Assembly: GCA_963920635.1 (NCBI GenBank)
Contig: OY987302.1
Coordinates: 44,519,500-44,583,499 of the forward strand
Length of the DNA: 64,000 bases
Direction: 5' to 3'
DNA from: Pseudeuparius sepicola
Lineage: Eukaryota > Arthropoda > Insecta > Coleoptera > Anthribidae
Part shown: positions 41,857-56,912 of the stretch, piece after piece
How the letters are laid out: each line of letters begins with the position of its first letter
How positions within the stretch are numbered: position 1 is the first letter of the stretch
Notes under the pieces: model-generated
Database searches by the model: none
What the model saw: only the letters and a program-made list of their open reading frames with translations
What the model was told of the DNA's origin: nothing
Program-made: the position numbers and the translations under genes

Positions 41857-42686
41857 GTGGTTACCTTAGACCTTATCTGACCTAATCTTGATGTTCGGTG
41901 GTTGTCATGTCATGCTTTGCTTTAGGCTTTAGGTTAGGTCCTTGTTTGTTTGATGAAAATAAAAATTTTGCCGACCAGGGAGGAATTTGCCATAAATAAT
42001 AATAATAGATTCGTGTACGTGTACAGTAATGAGTAAACATTCTATCACAAAAGTTTAGTTTTATCTGCATTGTTTCATATCTATTTTTTAGAGATATAGG
42101 TAAACCTGTACATTAGTGTACATATTTTTTTCGGAAGTGTATCCTGGGCTTACCGCTAGGAACATATTTCATCGATTTTTTTTAAAGTAGTTGAAGATTT
42201 TTTCGCGACAAAATCACCTACCATTTCTAATAAGATAATTATCAGCCAGAGTCCCATTAGTGAATAGAAAGACATTCAGTAAGTGCCTTATTTATATACC
42301 AACAGAAGGGGGGTGTTTCGAAGGTATCCACATAACCTCAGGGATTATATTTAAGAATATAGCTGGCTTACCATGTAGCCAGGCTATTATTTTTTTAAAC
42401 TGACAACTGGTAGGCATTTTAACCTGTTGGTTCAGTGTGCCAACCAATTGGTCGGCAAAATATCCTACTATTTACCTACTAAAATTAATTGTCGCCACAA
42501 TGCGTATCTTGTCAGGAAAATTTGGAAAACGTGAAATGACGATTTGGTGGAACGTATGACTCCTGGGATTTATTATTCTTTATGTTGCTTATTACATTAT
42601 TATTGTTCTCTTTTAATATATAATTTTATTAACATCTAAATGGAAAATATATTTTTTAAGAAATGAAAACCGGAAATATATTAGGA
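41857..42686. other. Non-coding sequence
   Basis: AT-rich. No gene, RNA or repeat identified with confidence. Confidence 0.3.
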
Positions 42687-43436
42687 AGTGGATAAAGGTC
42701 CGCGAGTCGCGGATCTTTAGTGTATTTTTTAAAGGTCCGCGAGTCACTGGACGTCTTCATGTACAACAGAAGATTCGCCAGAGCATCGTTAGAGCAGTGG
42801 TAGAGCGTTGGAAAACCAGTCGGAAGGTCCGGGTTGAAATCCCACGTCAAGAGTTTTTTTAGGCAGTGGCTATTTATACGTGGTAGTCGGCAACGATGGG
42901 CGCTGCCTTATAAAAAAGGAAGGCGTAATTATTTCCAATGGTGTAATCCGCCCCCGATTTTCTTGAAATTTAGGCTAACCCCTTATTTTCGCCCAACATT
43001 CGGAAATAATTACCCCTTCATTTTCATACAGGCAGCGCCCATCGACGAAAATGGAGGGCATAATATGCCCCTTATTGCAACGATGCTTGAGAAAATTCAC
43101 TTCAGAAGTATCTAAATCATTTTACTTCAGACATGTATGATGGAGTTAAATGTACGTCCAAAGAAGTCACGTGACTCAACTGGCCAATGAGAGCGCAAGA
43201 CGTATACCGACTTTTATATACGTCGGACATATATATAGCCACTTTCTTTTTTATTATTTTTTATTTCCACGTTTGGGGTGTCCGCGTCTTCTAGGATGTT
43301 CTTTCATTTACTATTCGTTTCAAGGACCGGTATTTTCAAGAAGGAACAAGTCTACTGCTTTACAGATCGAGATTCGCGACTCGCGGACCTTTAAAAAATA
43401 CACTAAAGATCCGCGACTCGCGGACCTTTATCCACT
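42687..43436. mobile_element. TIR element with TCCGCGAGTC iterons and a tRNA-like segment
   Basis: 59-bp inverted repeats (42687-42745 and 43378-43436) begin AGTGGATAAAGGTCCGCGAG. Each holds two copies of GGTCCGCGAGTC with GACTCGCGGATC between. Outside, AATATATTAGG and CCCAATATATT extend the symmetry. The interior has a tRNA-like segment and a second inverted pair, GATGGGCGCTGCC (about 42895) with GGCAGCGCCCATC (about 43031). No ORF with a known domain. Confidence 0.7.
42785..42848 (+). other. tRNA-like segment inside the TIR element
   Basis: TAGAGCAGTGGTAGAGCGTTGG resembles a tRNA D-arm (A box), and GGTCCGGGTTGAAATCCCACG resembles a T-arm with a damaged B box. The anticodon arm does not fold properly and acceptor ends are lacking, so it is not a working tRNA gene. 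Confidence 0.5.
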
Positions 43437-43969
43437 CCCAATATATTAATATAATATTATAGTATATTTTGCTGACCAATTGGTTGGCAAACTAAACTAA
43501 CAAGTTATATACTGCCTACTGGTTTGCAGCCTAAACAAATATATATAGCAGGCAGGTTATACACTTTGTATAAATTATGACAAAAAGGTCATTTAAACAT
43601 GTGTCCTAAACCTGGACCAACACTATATTAAAGACCTGTGCATAGCCTTGTTTCAAGCGATCGCCACTGGCGCCACACAAAATAAAACTATAGGGTGGTT
43701 TAATGTTAAAACACCATTGTTGCAGAATATTTTAAAAATAAAAACATGCAAAGATGTCTGTTATAAGAAATTTAATATCCAAAATAAAATAAAATAATTG
43801 TTTGTTATTTCTCATTAATCTGACAAGTTTACATGGCATATTTCCTCAGATTTCTTAAGAAAAGTGAGTCTAAAAAGCAAGCAAGAATGTTTTGGTACCT
43901 TTCGGTTTGAAATGAAGTCCATGTCTAGCTGTATAGTATAGAACGCATTAGATTTTCCAGTTTCTTCTT
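43437..43969. other. Non-coding sequence
   Basis: AT-rich. No feature recognised. Confidence 0.3.
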
Positions 43970-44400
43970 TATACAGGGTGTAACTGAACTGATGGTAAAA
44001 AATGAAACCATGTATTCTTGGAGTCAAAATAAGGGAACTTCATATATTCTTTTCCCCTACGGGCCATAGTTTTTTTTTATACAGAGTTTAGAAGTTTAGA
44101 GAAAAATACACATATTTCTTAGTATCTCTAGAAGTATTCCAGATGTTTTCTTCAAACTTGGTGTGCCACTGAGCGGATGAGCTGTCAAACTTAAGGCTGA
44201 TATAAAGCTTCTGAGGCCCCCAGTTGCGGAGATTCAGGGTGTTTCTAAAATTAATTAGTTCAGATAAATATGAATACCCTGTATAATCGCATTTTCTAAA
44301 ATTTGTTTTGAGTCGTGAATCCAATGGTTAACAAAAAGTATCTCTTAGTATTTTTTCATATTCTCAGCCGTTTCTTAATTATTTTCAAAAAACGGCAATC
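43970..44400 (+). repeat. Single arm of the ACAGGGTGTAAC foldback family
   Basis: Begins ATACAGGGTGTAACTGAACTG and matches the left arm of the palindrome at 46843-48075 for about 420 bp, ending near AACGGCAATC. The opposite arm is replaced by the repeat that follows. Confidence 0.65.
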
Positions 44401-44815
44401 TTCAACTGGTTGGACAGATCATCACGTAATTCCAAAATAGTGTTTATTCTTCTGCAATTCACGTAATGGTCTGTGCATAGGATTTTCTTCATGAGCGTGG
44501 AAATTTCACAAAAAAATCTACCTATAAAAGCTCTGTTAATATGACAAAACTGCTAAATATTGACAGCAAAGGGAATTCGTTACTGTAAAAAGAACATAAA
44601 TGGTACTAAAGCAAGATATTTAAAATATGGGACATTCTAAATGTCAGAAACTGACATACCTATAACAACAGAATATCCCTCTATAACTTATAATAAGCCG
44701 CCATTTTTTTTGTCGAGTAGCACCACTTCAGTCCCCAAACAACAATGAAATATGACACGTCATGCTCGGGTCTTTAATATAGTGTCGGTCCAGCCTAAAT
44801 TAAAAGGCTTTGTTT
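44400..44815 (+). repeat. Dispersed repeat, plus copy
   Basis: About 410 bp matching the inverse of 61595-62015. Shared blocks are CCAAAATAGTGTTTATTCTT, GCTAAATA and CCGCCATTTTTTTGTCGAGT. It ends at GTGTCGGTCCAG. Family unknown; no ORF. Confidence 0.6.
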
Positions 44816-45932
44816 CCAAAATACAGGGTATTAAAGTTTTTCTTCAAAAAGTCGTCTTTTAGTCCCAATTTCTACACCACTTGCAAAAAGTGAATAGATA
44901 TGAAATCAAGATGAAATAGTGAAATTTTAAGCTATACTTTACTCTATAAAGTTGTACTTGTTAAATGTTGCTATGTCCAAAGGTCTTCGAGAAATTTGCA
45001 ATAGAACGGTCAGCGTTTTGCCATGACCATTTAAATATTACTCATATTAATGCCAAAAATTATCTTTATTTATTTATTTATTTACTTATTTATTGTTCAA
45101 AATTTCACTTCTTATTTTACATATTATAGGTATCATACCATACATATTGCACCATCCATCATGGTTAATCGATTCAGAAAGATAATTTCTAATACTAAAA
45201 TCGGGACTAAAATAGTAAATAAAATGTATACGAGAAGATAATGCCACTATTATTACCACTAAAAAAATATATTTTTAGTGGTAATAATTAGGGTTCCTTT
45301 AGTAATAATTATATATTTCTGTTAATTAGTTCACCTTAAGTTTCAATAAATATATTGGCTTGTATATTGGTTTTTGTTCCTGTCCTGAATCAATTTAATA
45401 TGATGGATGGAGTGGGATAGTCTAATAATGGATGTGGACATTTTTTCATTTTATGTAAGGTCTGGTAGGCATAATTAAAAAAAATAAGAATTTAAATAAT
45501 TGTTAACCATAAATAAATAAATAAATAGTTTAAATATTACAATTAACTTTCAGCAATAACACGAACGAGTAATATATAAACAGTCGCTGGGAAACACCAA
45601 CCGTTTTAGCACACCATGTTCGTATGACTTTTTTGCCATAAAATAATCCAACCTGTAGTAAGCAGAATATGCGGATACCTCGCGAAACACTCTGTAGGTA
45701 TATAAATAGTTACATACCATTTAATGTGGTATGTAACCGTGCGAAAATATCAATGATGGGTCAGCCTATGTGTAGCTTTGTCTATGATAAAACTATATAA
45801 AAAAGGGCATATTAAAGAAAGGTACCTTCTTGTTAGTACTTATGTATTTTGAAGAATTTTTTTTCTATTCCTACCGGAAGGCGCAGGATACACTCCTATT
45901 TTTTAACTAGGTATTATTAAGTACTCTCAGAA
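44816..45932. other. Upstream region of the Gmd gene
   Basis: AT-rich. It includes a hairpin ATTACCACTAAAAA/TTTTTAGTGGTAAT at about 45252-45286 and another, GTTACATACCA/TGGTATGTAAC, at about 45710. Neither has flanking direct repeats. The promoter is expected in the last few hundred bases but no element is certain. Confidence 0.3.
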
Positions 45933-48923
<2,991 letters not shown>

Positions 48924-49050
48924 TATTTGTATTATAATTTTATTTTTGTGATACTCGCAAATTCAGATTATTTTGTTTTTTGTTAAAGTTTTGTTATGCC
49001 TTTTTGTTTCAAAAGTTCACTTCAATTCTAAATTTGCTATATTTTTGTAC

Positions 49051-49056
49051 AATAAA
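49051..49056 (+). terminator. Probable Gmd polyadenylation signal
   Basis: AATAAA lies 128 bp past the Gmd stop codon in AT-rich DNA and is the first canonical signal there. Confidence 0.5.
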
Positions 49057-49274
49057 TACATAAATACATACAGTGTGTGCCAAATGCATAATTTTAGAAG
49101 TCGGTTATATTGAAAAAGTCCCGATAACTTAAGACTTAAGTATTTTATTTGTTCATATTTTTTATAATTGAATTTATTTTACATTTAGTAATATTGGGCT
49201 TTTCAGCGAAAACAGCAGCTTACATTCAGCGGCTATTTCTGCTGACCTTGCTTGTTGGCATTTCACGGCTATCC
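49057..49274. other. Short intergenic segment
   Basis: Downstream flank of Gmd; no feature. Confidence 0.3.
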
Positions 49275-50127
49275 CAGGTAGAAGACTGACATCTTACAGA
49301 CGTCATCTTTGATGTCATGAAGACGTTCTGAGGACATCCAAATGTCACAGCCAGAAGACGTCTTATGTGGACGTCTACAAGAAGTCTCATATGGATGTCC
49401 ACAAGACGAAGGTGTGGCATCACTTGAGCCTGGGAAAATAAAAAAAAAATGCCAATGGCAGCGCCGAACCTACGAACATCGGTTTACAAATCTGGCGCTC
49501 TGACGAACTAGCCATCAATGCACGTGAAAATATTACCTATACTGTTGTAGAGCTCCATCCAATTCTAATTTTTTATCTACAAACATTTTTGTAAATATCT
49601 TAGATTTCAATATTACAATTAAAAATGTGAAACCTATAGGTATGTAGAATTTTTTTATTCAGAAATTAAGACTTACAAAAATTTTTGTACTTAAAAAGCT
49701 TTGGATCATGGTACGGTTGGCGTCAGACGAAACCGAACGCTAAAAATTCATTTCCTTGGAATACTTGGATTCTGTTCTAACAACGTCGCGTTCGTCGGAC
49801 GCTTCTTCCCTCGGTCTGACCTTGAATTCCTTGTCTATTGAATGGATTTTGGGTATTATTACCCCAAAAGTATATAGAAAATGGCTTTACGTCGTTCGGT
49901 TTCGTCTGACGCTAACTGTACTATATACAGCGGTATTTTTTAACAAAAAAAGTTTAAATATGTAGTTCCGGATACGTCTTGGATAACTGTCTTGAAGATG
50001 ACATATTATTATTACGACCAAGCGAAGACGTTACCCCATACATCTTCTATGTTCCTAAAAGGGACGTCTTGAAGACGGCTTTTAAAGATGTCTCTAAGAC
50101 GTCTTGAAGACGTCAGTCTTCCACCTG
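49275..50127. mobile_element. TIR element with AGACGTC iterons and a tRNA-like segment
   Basis: Ends CAGGTAGAAGACTGAC and the inverse of CAGGTGGAAGACTGAC. Between and just inside them AGACGTC, GACGTCTT and GATGTC variants recur, about eight on the left and ten on the right. A minus-strand tRNA-like segment lies at 49455-49522. Outer flanks CTATCC and CTATTT may be a decayed target duplication. No transposase. Confidence 0.65.
49455..49522 (-). other. tRNA-like segment (SINE head type)
   Basis: On the minus strand: TGATGGCTAGTTCGTCAGAG (D-arm), then CAGATTTGTAAACCG (anticodon-like TGT) and GTTCGTAGGTTCGGCGCTG (T-arm, damaged B box). It matches 58558-58622 in order and spacing, including the downstream GCCAA and A-run on the other side. 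Confidence 0.55.
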
Positions 50128-50529
50128 CTATTTGCTAAACACGAATTGCAGCACGGCATCAATTTTGCATGAATCCAATTGCTGTGAATTGCCAACTTTG
50201 CCAAAAACCAACAGAGGTTATGAACAAAAAAACGACAAAGTTCACAGCACATGCGGGTCTGTCACCGGGGCCAAGCACCACAATATATTCGCATTGGCAA
50301 AATGTGAAAGCTGCTTATTACGCTGGATTAGCAGTATAGGTCGTTTAGCGAACCTAGCAAGGTCAGCAACTCAACATGTTGCGTTCGATAAATGCGTCCA
50401 TTGTTTCAAAAATCCAAGGCAAACTTGATCAGCATAAAATTCTAAAAAAGTCGAAAATTTCAGACACTGTAGAGGAAAACATCAAGTATATTTCTTCTTG
50501 TAATTTTGTTCATCAATACTTTGGGCGCT
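50128..50529. other. Non-coding sequence
   Basis: No known gene; a 98-codon frame at 50132-50428 has no recognised domain. Confidence 0.3.
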
Positions 50530-50860
50530 GCTGTTAATTCTTCAATCCTTTTGAAATAATTCCATAGCACGCTTGACTCGCCTAGTGCCTTTAAAGTCCT
50601 TATTTTGCTCAACATTAACACGGTGTAGAACCGAACACCCTCTATATTTTTTTGTTCAAATTTGGTATATGGAAGTTTTATTTATAGATTTAGTTAACGC
50701 TTTTGTTTTAGATTTTAAATAAAAAAAATTGCTAAATGGTTTTCGTAAAAATCAAACAAAGGAAGGTTTTCGAAAATATCTCACAAAACAATTTTTTTTA
50801 TCGATTTGTATACACTTAAACTTAAAAGTAGACACACTGTATGTAAATGTGTCAAAACAA
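50530..50860 (-). repeat. Diverged single arm of the 31468-32956 palindrome family
   Basis: Matches the right arm of that palindrome around 32390-32760: TTCCATAGCAC, GTGCCTTTAAAGTCCTTATTT, TTTGTTCAAATTTGGTA and TGCTAAATGGT-TTCGT. No second arm was found. Confidence 0.55.
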
Positions 50861-52180
50861 TATGGGCGAGTTTATCGACACTTGGCCGTTTTTTGAATGA
50901 AATAAGATATTCATAAACATTAGTCCTTATATTTCACTTATGTTTATGGTTCTTTCATTCATTACCGTTCAAATGAAACAATGTGCATGCGCATAGTGAT
51001 TTCGTTATTCGTAACAAAATTCCTCAAAAATAACCAGTGCGCATCAAGTAAATTGAAGTATGTGCCATTGCTCGCCACCTTAAGAGACAGGTAAGCAGAT
51101 TTTTGCACCCTGGATATACCTACTGGAGTACAGTTGTAGTGTGGGTTTATATTTAAAATTAATTGATATTGTGTAAAATGAGATACTTTCTTCTTAAAAT
51201 GAAAGCTATGTAGTACGTTTTTCATAAAATATTAAGCTGTCGATAATTGGTACATTTCATAAGGATGAACAAACTTATGTTAGTAATCCAAACATTTTAG
51301 TGATAATTTTGTTTATGCCTAGACAAATCCATAGTGAAAACCATATGTACATATATTTTTTACTGACCAATTATATCGACATAGCGATGTTTTATCGGGG
51401 AAAAAGATATATGGAGGGGAAAAGTCGTGTCGATAATTGGTTCAGATATCTGTTGGTAATTGGTACACTCTTTTTATTCCAATTGCAGACATGAACAATT
51501 CAACGAAAACTAAGATTTAAACCTTTCCAGTAGCAAGAAAATATTATGCTAACAACAAAAATTATGATCCACGACAGATTGCATTAAACAATAAAGTAAA
51601 CAGCAAAGTTCCCCTGTCTTAAAAATGTGGCCAAAAACTGTTCTAAGAGGAAATGTAGAGCAGTCGCCAGTTAAATGAATGTTCTGTCTTGCTAATTATG
51701 TTTTTAAATTAAAAAAATATACAGGGAATGATTTTATGTAGTTTATGATCCCAATACTTTTAACTAATGTGACTGCTAGTAGACATATAATATTAAAGTT
51801 ATCAAAAATCAATGCAATGTGTTTTTACTTTTAGGTACCATTGAAAAAATTAATTTTGTTATTTTTAAAATGTTTTCAATATAATGTTGTTAAAAATAAT
51901 TGTTTTTTTACTTGTGTCGATAATTAGTTCAGTTGGTGTCGATATTAGGTACTTCTTGCTTTGCTACCTGTCGATAACAGGGTCAGTAGGTATATTTCAG
52001 AAATTTAATTTCTTTGCTTCAAAACGGAAAAACCAAGAACAGACATAAATTACCAAGTAACTTTAATAAAAGACTAAAACATATTGAAATTGATAATAAT
52101 GTTAATTCATTCTAAAAATTTGCAGCGGCATTGTGAAGTTAACACTTGGCCTTATGGCGTCGATAATTGGTACCACCACC
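50861..52180. repeat. Iteron-rich block, motif GTCGATAATTGGTAC
   Basis: Copies or close variants at 51239, 51430, 51916, 51938, 51970 and 52159, a partial one at 51454, and inverse ones near 51366 and 50873. Spacing is irregular. Flanks are AT-rich with no transposase. The block resembles the other iteron-bearing elements but its ends were not defined. Confidence 0.5.
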
Positions 52181-53415
52181 TTACGTCAAGAAGATATAAA
52201 AAAAACGTGCCTTTGCTGCCCACAACGGTGCCTGCAAAATAAACTAATGGCTGCCGGCGCCCGAAAAATATACCAGATTTCTATCATGGCTATGAGATTG
52301 GCAAGGTAATTCAAAGGAGGATTATTTGGAAAACGTACGTGATACTCTTGTTAGAACCTATACCTCAATATATGCTATACCTACCCCATATTTTATGATA
52401 TTAATATTGAAGATTATAATGTACTTGGCAACGACCACGTTCTTCCTCCCAAATTTATACAGGGTATTATAAAAGAAATAGGTCCATCCATTGAGCACAG
52501 ATTCTTTGGGCTAAAATACCTAATTACCTTTCGACGCAATTTTTCGGTTAGATGCAGTTAGATGTAGTCGATTTTTAAGAAACCGAACGACCAGAAGAAG
52601 TTTCTCGTGGCTTTCGGTAGCGGGCGTGCCTAGCCGACAACAGAGCACTGCCTGGCTACAGCACCGGCGGCCGGTGGCGGCAGGCCTGTCTTCTAACAAT
52701 AAACCCATAAAATGCAAATGCTTTGTTTATTTTTGTAATTTTTTGTTTATTTTTTCTAATATTTTTGTTTTTTAAAATATTGAGCTCAATTTTTGATTGA
52801 GTAGGTATCTTCTAAACATAATCTTGTAATTTGCCTAACCTAATTTGCGTATGTTGTTATGTGAAGCTAGGGGGGACAATATTTCTAAAACTCCAAAATC
52901 TATCAAGTGCTCATTTTAGGTTAGGGAAATTACGAGACGTGAGAACTGATACCAAATTTGAGCTCGATATTTAAAAAACAAGATTTTTTAAAGAGGTCAA
53001 TTCAAGACTTACTTAACAATAAATTTGAATAAATAGCCAAATAAGTTGCAATATCTCCTAAACCGAAACCTAAATGAAAATTTTACAAAAATAAAAAAAT
53101 AGGCAAAATTAACGACGATTTTAATGAATTATCCATTTAAATCAGGCGTATGCAGAAAAAGTTGGAGGGGGGGGGGGGCAAAGAGTAATCACCCCATATT
53201 GTCCTGTTCCTTCTTTGAATTTTTTAACTATTATTCCAGAAAAAAATGTGTTTATATAAGGAAACAATTATTCTTTCAAATCGTTTTTTTTTTAGAATTT
53301 TACCACCATATACTTTGGGGTCGTCTATATGAAAAATTGAATGAGAAAAGGAATGAGAAAACATAGGTACTTACCCTCACATCCCCTTAAGAATTAATGG
53401 GTATGCATTTTTTGT
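52181..53415. other. Non-coding sequence with one GC-rich patch
   Basis: A GC-rich patch at 52590-52700 codes for nothing I recognise. A G-run at 53165-53178. Nothing else was seen. Confidence 0.3.
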
Positions 53416-53455
53416 GTTAAATCGTTGACTGAAATATTTCAGTCAACGGTTAAAT
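53416..53455. mobile_element. Micro-hairpin insertion (26 bp) with 7-bp duplication
   Basis: The segment 53423-53448 is a perfect 26-bp palindrome with half-site CGTTGACTGAAAT. It is flanked by GTTAAAT at 53416-53422 and 53449-53455. Confidence 0.65.
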
Positions 53456-55113
53456 ATAATACTATATTATTATTCCACTTTATTCTCCTTGCCTTTGCCC
53501 TACTTTATTATTACCATGAATGATAATTTATTTATATTTTGTTTATTTGTTTATTAAGTACATTATTATAATTTTGCCCTGAATGTTGAATTTTAATAAA
53601 AGCTTGAAATATTCAGAAAATTATTTAGGTAAAGTAGAATCAGTGTCAAAACCTAAGAATTCTTTGCCGGCAGCTCATTCGAGTGCTGTTGCCAGCAGTT
53701 CATTCAGGTGCCGTTGTCGGCAGTGGAGGCACATTCAAGTGAAACATTGTACAAGTGAAAGAGTTAAGGGCTACAATTATTACAAAACTATACTAGTCCC
53801 CTAAAAATGTATTTATATTAGTACCTACCATAAAAATTGCTGTGTTCATTTCTGGCTTCCATTTTTCATTTTTCCCAGAAGTACCTATTGAATTCTCCCT
53901 GGCCGTCTCAATCCAAATTTGTAGTTTTGTCCCTCAACTTTTACCATTTTTTTAAAATATTTTTTCTGATCCCCGTATAAAAATCATATTCGGATCCCAT
54001 CGGATTTAATTTAACTTTTAGCTCAAAAATAATAATTCAGTCAACGAATGCTCAAAAATGGGTTGTAGCACAGAATAAATAGCTTCACAGTAGAATAAGG
54101 GCAAATGTCAAAAATAAGCGAGTCTCCATTTCAATTTATGGAAAAACAGCCAGTATTTTAAGAATACATAATTTGGTCCTAATACAATCTCTTGGCTGTG
54201 TAGGTTAACGTAAAATGAAATTAATGTACAATAATATATTTATCTTAAGATATTTCGCCCAAAAGCGAGTCTCCTTTTGACACATGTGGCTAAGGATTTG
54301 TCTATATTATTCATTAGTCTGTGGTTGTAGAGCGACTTTTGTGTGCACTTTTTTTTACCGAACAAAAGTGCTGAGAAACAGAGCTGCAGAAGATAAAATT
54401 GTCTTCAAAATGGAGTATGAAAAGTAAAGTTAAATCCACCTATTACTTTAAAAGTTATACCTGTTTGCAAAATCCATAACAATATTATCTGATTTTCAGA
54501 TTGATTTGAGTGTCTAGAGAACGTAGGTATCCTTTTCCTAAGAGAAACCGGCAAGGGACCACCTTGCAATTGACACTGGTCGACACAGTTGACAATTGAC
54601 ACTGGTCGACTGTCTTATTTAGTGACTTTGAGCACTCTCACAACATCCGTTGGTGAAGTAGTTTTCAGATTGTTTTGTTGGCCTACAATTCCTTAAAGTT
54701 CATACGTTGTGTAGAAAAAACATCACAACATACAGAAGGCGACGATACTAAACTGTAAGTATGAGAACTTCACATACTTTTGGTTTCAAGACAAAGTGCT
54801 TTCTGGGTACAGTAATACCACAGGTTCAGTCATCTGTGGTAATACCCTTAAACAAGGGTAATACTAATCGATGATGACTTCAAAAGAAGAATATAGAGAA
54901 AAAGCCTTCAGTAAATGCAGAAAATGATGGTCAGTTCAAACTACTATTTAATATGTGAAATGTCAAACAGAATTATTGTCGGCTTTTGTAGGTTGTGAGA
55001 ATGGATATTCCCAGCTAACCACGAATGACCTATAACGTCAATTTTGCGTTATTTTAATAACGTAAAAAACAAGTAATAAAAGTAGCATTAATATTATTAC
55101 TACGATACCTATA
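53456..55113. other. Non-coding sequence with one direct repeat
   Basis: ACTGGTCGAC preceded by AATTGAC occurs at about 54568 and again at about 54594, a 26-bp period in two copies. No gene. Confidence 0.35.
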
Positions 55114-55880
55114 TTATAGATACTTCCGAATAATAAAACTTAGACCAAGGTTTTGGGAACTTTGGGAATTTTCAATAGGGTCCTCTCCTGAGAGAGTCTG
55201 AAAATTTAATTCCTTCTGGCAAATCATTGATGAACAATAAAAATAACAGAGGTCCCAAATTAGATCCCTGAGGGACTCCAGAGTTGATGGTGTATTCTTT
55301 GGAGGAGGTACCTTTAAATTGTACAATAAATTCTCGATTCATTAAATAACTTCTCAACATCTCACTGTGGACACCAAAGTTACTCAATTTATTTAATAAA
55401 ATATCGTGGTCAACCCTATCGAATGATTTACTGAAGTCTGTGAAAATTGTATCTACTTGAGCTTTTTTTGCAAACGATTTATGTACTTCGTTTGTATATG
55501 AATATAAGTTAGTACTAATGGATTTCTTGTTAACAAATCCATGTTGAAACTCAACTATAGAGTTTATCTCTACATGCTTGTATAGTTTCTGGTATATAAT
55601 GTGTTCTAAAACTTTAGCTGGCGCACTAATAATTGATATTCATCGATAGTTTTCGATAACCGATTTTTCTCCTGATTTATTTAGCGGTATACATTTTGCT
55701 AATTTCCATTGGCTGGGAATATTCCTGTTTTTTATTAACCTATATATTTTGTGGTTTTTATTGCTAAGTTGTAAATATACAATAAGGGGGCTTTCAACAA
55801 GTTACTGCATGCTTTAATTATGTAAGGTGGAATACAATCAATTCCGGCCGATTTTTTTGGTTTAAGCTTTATAATCCCCG
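55114..55880 (-). pseudogene. LINE (non-LTR) reverse-transcriptase fragment
   Basis: Minus-strand translations give RT motifs in order: LAKCIPLNKSGEKS, APAKVLEHIIYQKLY, FQHGFVNKKSISTNL, DTIFTDFSKSFDRVDHDILL (catalytic Asp), NSGVPQGSNLGPLLFLLFIN and DLPEGIKF. The YxDD box is missing: the sequence ends near 55114 after a frameshift at about 55200. Frame breaks occur near 55615 and 55640. The set is typical of Jockey- or CR1-like LINE enzymes. It is an internal fragment of a 5'-truncated or otherwise broken copy, abutted on its 5' side by a foldback. Confidence 0.8.
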
Positions 55881-55913
55881 CCTCATATACCTACTCATCC
55901 CCACTGATGACAC

Positions 55914-56912
55914 AAACTTGTGTTTTTTTTTTAATGGAAACCATAGTTGGCCATGGTCTCTAAAAATCAGGCATTTTTAGAGCTTTCCAACGATATAATA
56001 CTCTATATGGTTATTCGGAAAAATAACGGAAATAACTATGGTTTCCATTTAAAAAACAAAAGTTTGTGTCATATCTCGTAAGTTTGTGTCATGGAAAGTA
56101 GGACATGATAACCGCATTAGGGACACAATTCCCTCCGACTTTGGTATTTACACTTTTTATCTAAAATCAGAAACAACGAAGATGGATTAGGATAAATCGA
56201 CAAAATTTCGATTTTTTATGGGGATCTCGGACACTAGCGGAGATAGAAGGAATAAGGTTAAATGGGAAATGAATTGCAGTTTTGTGGGCCCAATTTAACG
56301 CGCCTTGTGGATTTTTGAAAAAAGTCATGGCTTACTAGATATTTTGAAGAAAAAAAAACGATTATTTTGGCAATTTAATCTAATCCATCTAGCTTCGTTG
56401 TTTCCGATTTTAGATAAAAGGTGTAAATACAAATGTTGGAGGGAATTGTGTCCCCAATGTGGTTATCATGTCTCACTTTGACAGCTGCCATTTTCGAGAT
56501 ATGACACAAACTTGTGTTTTTTTAATGGAAATCATAGTTATTTCCGTTATCTTTCCGAACAACCATATTGAGTATTATATCGTAGGAAAGCTCTAAAAAT
56601 GCCTGATTTTTGAGACCATGGCCAAGTATGGTTTCCATTTAAAAAAACAAGTTTGTGTCGTATCTCGAAAATAGCAGCATCTGTCACGGAAAGTACGACA
56701 AGATAGCCGCATTGGGGACGCAATTACCTCCAACTTATGTATTTATACACTTTTTCTCTAAAATCAGAAACGGAGAATAAATCGTCAAAAGTTCGTTTTT
56801 TAAAAATATCTAGTAAACCATGAAATATCTAGTAAACTATTCTTTTCCCATTCTATCTCCGCTAGTTTCCGAGATCCCCATACTGCGATCATCATAAAAA
56901 ACTCACCCTGTA
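55914..56912. repeat. Rearranged foldback related to 28541-30037
   Basis: Repeats of GACACAAACTTGTGTTTTTT, GCCATGGTCTC-AAAAATCAGGCA and CGAGATCCCCATA occur in both orientations, and it closes with CTCACCCTGTA at 56902. The left part (55914-56090) is itself a palindrome, so the arms have been duplicated or shuffled. Confidence 0.6.

Noticed and set aside
45252..45290. Hairpin ATTACCACTAAAAA as a micro-hairpin insertion or terminator
   Set aside because: No direct repeats at its edges and no transcription unit ends there.
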